DNA of 11,199 nt from Dichotomocladium elegans (taxonomy: Eukaryota; Mucoromycota; Mucoromycetes; Mucorales; Lichtheimiaceae): the NCBI GenBank assembly GCA_025716815.1, contig JAIXMN010000118.1, forward strand, positions 1-11,199. Direction: 5' to 3'. A model generated the notes under the pieces. That model did no database searches. It was not told where the DNA came from and saw only the letters and a program-made list of their open reading frames with translations. The translations under genes and the position numbers were made by a program. The first letter of the stretch is position 1. Each line of letters begins with the position of its first letter. This document shows positions 8,651 through 11,199 of this stretch, piece after piece.

Positions 8651-9663
8651 TTAGTACTTTGTTTGACCACCTTTGGCTTTTATAACAGCTTCAATTCTTT
8701 TTGGCATGCTTTCGATATGTTTTAGGCATAAATCGGCTGTAACTTTATTGTACCATACGTCTCCTACTCTTTGCCAGAGTTCGTCCATATTCTTGGGTAG
8801 GGTGTCATAAGCAGCTAGCTTGCACTTCAGGTAAAACCATAAGTTTTCGATTGGGTTCAAGTCTGGTGAATAAGAAGGCCAATCTAGAACATTTATCTTG
8901 TGCTTTTTAAAGAATTTTTTGGTATATTGGGACGTATGTTTAGGATCATTATCCTGTTGAAGGACAACGTCCTTCAATTTCAGGCCATAATCCTTTAGTG
9001 TATCCATGAAGTCGCCTTTCAGAATCTCGCAATATAATTGCGAGTCCATTCCCCCCTGTATCTTGGCAATGAAGCCAGGACCATGTTGAGTGAAGCAGCT
9101 CCACAATATGAGGCTGCCACCTCCGCCTTTATACTTGTAGTTGACGTTGTGCTCCTTGAGGGGTTCTCCCTTCTTTACCCAAGTCCACTGTTTCCCATCC
9201 GATCCAAGACGATTGATTTTGGTCTCGTCGCTAAAAACGACTTTCTTCCAATCATCAACCGTCCAGTGTTTGTGGGCTTTCGCCCATTTCAACCGATCCT
9301 TTCTTCGATCATTCGTTAATGGCAATGCTGATTTTCTAATCCTTGAATCGAAATCGGATCTTTTCAGGACCCTACGTATGGTCTGTGGAGAAATATCTAC
9401 TCCTTGACCCCGCAGGTTCCTGGCAGCATCAACTGCTGTTATGAACTGCCCTAAGTAGAACGATCTTGCGATCATTTCTCGAGACGATCCGAGATTAACC
9501 TAGGACGGCCGGTCTTTTCGTTGCATGCAATGTCATTAGCTTTAGCGATTCTACCAACAGTGACGTTGGATACCTTTAAACTTTTGGCGATACTTCTATG
9601 AGACTCTCCTGTACGCAGTCTAGCTAAAATATCATTTTTTTTATCGTAAGGTACGGGACGCAT
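8651..9663 (-). pseudogene. Tc1 DD34E transposase of element 3, split by a one-base frameshift
   Basis: The N-terminal piece (start 9663, MRPVPYDKKNDIL) holds the first helix-turn-helix and a GRPRLIS linker, and ends at a TGA near 9472. The second piece begins in the next frame at an overlapping ATG and carries the second helix-turn-helix, FSDETKINRLGSDG, GGGGSLILWS, LQQDNDPKHT and SPDLNPIENLW, with 34 residues between the second Asp and the Glu. One more A in the AAA run near 9477 would join the pieces into 337 residues, exactly the copy 1 length. All catalytic residues are intact and there is no other lesion. It may be a recent inactivation or a homopolymer read error; ribosomal frameshifting at ATGA is a less likely alternative. 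Confidence 0.9.
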
Positions 9664-10056
9664 GTTGAGATTTGTCTAATGTTGCGGTTTTTGTGAATGG
9701 GTAAAGTAATGTAGCTAATCGAAAAGCAAAAAGGTACAAGTTTGACAAAACATGATACTCAACATTAAATTGACTCCTGATAGATTGCTGAAACTCAATA
9801 AATTCGAAAAATCCTGGGGAAAGAAGGCTCTGTAAACATTCATCATTTCAACCATCTGAATTTCTACAGATTGCGAATGTCGAGATGAGCGATTAGAATG
9901 TCGAATGTGCTCAAGCAAATGTATATGAATTCTAACACAAGCTATATCACTGAATAGCTTAGAACTACTACTTTCCATATCGCAAAAAAAAATCAGTGCT
10001 TAAGTATGTGCTCAAGGGGAAGAATGCATGAAAAAGTCGAAAAATTAAAATTTTTA
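9664..10056. other. 5' noncoding region of element 3
   Basis: These roughly 390 bases between the transposase start and the right inverted repeat should hold its promoter. An 87-codon minus-strand ORF (9715-9978) lies inside but has no recognisable domain, no counterpart in copy 1 and a composition like the surrounding AT-rich DNA. I therefore do not call it a gene. Confidence 0.5.
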
Positions 10057-10160
10057 AAAACATTGTAACACTTTTGTGAGTCACTGTAAAAGTGAGAGTG
10101 TAATGGGGAAAACTGTGTAAAAATGTCGCCTTTATATATTTTTCAGCTTCTCTACATCAT

Positions 10161-10177
10161 AATGATACGTTATCATT
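10161..10177. repeat. Short perfect inverted repeat
   Basis: AATGATA and TATCATT arms of 7 bp are separated by CGT. It could be a protein-binding palindrome or chance in AT-rich DNA. Confidence 0.4.
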
Positions 10178-10290
10178 GCATCAGGTACGCTAAAATAGAG
10201 TTTAAGGTACACTGAATCATATTTGTATCATTTTACATTTAGTCCAAAATCAAGTTTTTTTTATTTGCAGCTTTGTGTAACAACATATGA

Positions 10291-10364
10291 TTACGTCATT
10301 CTTCCTTTCTTATACTATGACGTTTGGGCTATCTAGTGGTCTTTATTTCGTAGCTCTGACGTAA
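10291..10364. promoter_or_regulatory. Cluster of CRE-like motifs
   Basis: TTACGTCA at 10291-10298 and its exact inverse TGACGTAA at 10357-10364 flank a third TGACGT core at 10318-10323. TGACGTAA-type octamers are known targets of fungal ATF/CREB bZIP factors. No gene start is visible beside them: the gag-like gene reads towards them, so they would have to serve element E or a gene outside the window. Confidence 0.3.
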
Positions 10365-10405
10365 TTATTGCACTGTACAGATCATTTTATATTTTTGTGA
10401 GCCGG

Positions 10406-11092
10406 TTAATAGCAGCACTGTACGACGATCGCTTTAACCTCGTTCCAAGTGAGATCACGGCCTTTGAGGGATAGTTCGAACCATGAGCGTTGGTCTCTGT
10501 TCATGATGCGGATTGGCATGAGACGTGCCCAGTGTTGGTCGATATCCAGGCCAGTGGATGTAACACTTATATAGAAGTTGTCAAGCAATTCCTTCACTGA
10601 CTCATGTGAATCAGCAGATTCCTGCCAAACGTTACCTTGCCATTGCCAGTAAGGTAAATCCGTTGGGATCAAGAAGCAGTATCGATCATTGGCTGTTGTA
10701 GTAGGAGGAGTAGAACCAGTAGGAGGGGTGCTGATGATGACTTGTTCGTTTTGGTAGACCTTCTGGAGGCCTTCAAGATATTGAATGTACTCAGCTGTTT
10801 CGTTGGCTTCAGCTTTCATATCATCCAATTCTTGTTTAGGAATCTTATTCATGAAACCTAGAGCGATGGCATTTGTTAAGTTTTCCAGTCTTGTACGTAG
10901 AACAGAGATGGAACCAGAGGTACTCATGGGAGAGCTGGGTTGAACACCATCAGTGAGGATTACCTCAGTGTTGACAGATTCTTCAGGACCATCTTGCATG
11001 GTTATGTCCAGGTTATCCATGTGGGAGTTCAACTGTTCTTGAGTAACAGCAGGGGTAGAAGAAGCGACAGAGTTGTTGGTAGAGGCAGACAT
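10406..11092 (-). pseudogene. Retrotransposon gag-like protein, truncated at a transposon junction
   Basis: The ORF has 228 codons from an ATG with A at -3. Residues 1-65 are Ser/Thr/Asn-rich and probably disordered. About 68-115 is a charged, likely coiled-coil segment (LRTRLENL ... EYIQYLEGLQKVYQ), followed by a Pro/Thr linker. Residues 137-224 look like the capsid-type helical domain of LTR-retrotransposon Gag, with tryptophans in PYWQWQGNVW, HWARLM, RSWFELSL and LTWNEVKAIVV. In that family this protein forms the particle shell in the cytoplasm. The last four codons (Q, C, C, Y) and the stop lie beyond the TA at 10421-10422 and probably belong to element E. No zinc knuckle, protease or reverse transcriptase follows, so the gene is cut short. 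The family call is from pattern, not a search. Confidence 0.6.
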
Positions 11093-11199
11093 ACTGTAGT
11101 AAGAGTTGATAAGTTTTTGAGTTGATTGATAGGAATTCGCTGAAAAAAATGTGATATTCTTAGATATCAGAGTTATTATTTAATAAGTTTTTAAATGTA
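11093..11199 (-). promoter_or_regulatory. Leader of the gag-like gene
   Basis: The 107 bases upstream of the gag-like ATG are AT-rich. A T-run followed by CAG near 11143 could be a splice acceptor or chance. No LTR end or primer-binding site can be identified before the window ends. Confidence 0.3.

Larger units (their letters stand above)
8399..10086 (-). mobile_element. Tc1/mariner-type transposon, element 3 (diverged relative of copies 1 and 2)
   Basis: The element is about 1.69 kb, bounded by TA at 8397-8398 and 10087-10088. The inverted ends (8399-8428 and 10057-10086) match perfectly over 30 bp and begin CAGTGACTCACAAAAGTG. Transposase position, orientation and length match copy 1, and the proteins are similar throughout with many conservative changes, but the noncoding parts are unrelated apart from the tips. 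It therefore represents a sister family. Its left end lies 33 bp from the TA that follows element B. Confidence 0.92.
10089..10420. mobile_element. Probable remnant of element E: right end abutting the gag-like gene
   Basis: Read from the gag side, a TA (10421-10422) is followed by CAGTGCTGCTATTAACCGG and then CTCACAAAAATA. The CAGTG tip directly after TA is the Tc1-type boundary seen at every other element here, and the gag reading frame loses sense exactly at this point. The 330 bases to the left hold no supported ORF. No matching left end is in the window; the spacer 8366-8396 may also belong to it if element 3 and element B both inserted into E. The call rests on one end only. Confidence 0.45.

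Noticed and set aside
9038..9407. Two plus-strand ORFs in element 3
   Set aside because: They are antisense to the element 3 transposase.
9715..9978. 87-codon minus-strand ORF in element 3
   Set aside because: It lies in the transposase upstream region, has no counterpart in copies 1 and 2, and shows no domain.

Overview
The window looks like a transposon-rich, AT-rich piece of a fungal nuclear genome. A Mucoromycota-type fungus is my best guess, from the short GT..AG introns (75-139 nt), the Tnp2-like transposase type and the pile-up of Tc1-type elements; no marker gene fixes the species. Every recognisable coding sequence reads on the minus strand and nearly all are mobile-element genes. 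There are no bacterial features, RNA genes or CRISPR arrays.

Layout. (1) 1-2715: 5' and central part of a six-exon gene for a Tnp2/CACTA-like transposase protein, running off the left edge at an apparent splice donor. (2) 2716-3376: intergenic, with a weak candidate for a plus-strand first exon. (3) 3379-5071: Tc1 copy 1, with TA duplications, 47-bp inverted ends and an intact 337-residue DD34E transposase. (4) 5074-5431: remnant of another Tc1-type element, only its right end recognisable, abutting a codon of the next transposase gene. (5) 5434-6594 plus 8279-8363: a second, diverged Tc1 lineage (element B), missing its 3' end, with a frameshifted transposase. (6) 6595-8276: Tc1 copy 2, nearly identical to copy 1, inserted upstream of the B transposase and broken by small deletions. 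(7) 8399-10086: Tc1 element 3, related to copies 1 and 2 but clearly diverged, its transposase split by one apparent missing base. (8) 10089-10420: probable remnant of another element (E), seen only by its right end. (9) 10406-11092: retrotransposon gag-like coding region whose frame is cut at the element E junction, with its leader running to the right edge.

How it fits together. The region is a nest of Tc1 insertions. Copy 2 lies inside B, the 5074-5431 remnant lies against the B coding region, element 3 lies close beside B, and the gag-like gene is cut at another TA-CAGTG junction. Elements with different transposases share almost the same terminal 26 bp. A second theme is that nearly every broken frame here (copy 2, element 3, element B twice, the Tnp2-like gene twice) is explained by single missing bases. 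Copies 1 and 2 differ far more by 1-bp losses than by substitutions, so sequencing or assembly error must be excluded before calling these genes dead. Only copy 1 has an uninterrupted full-length transposase.
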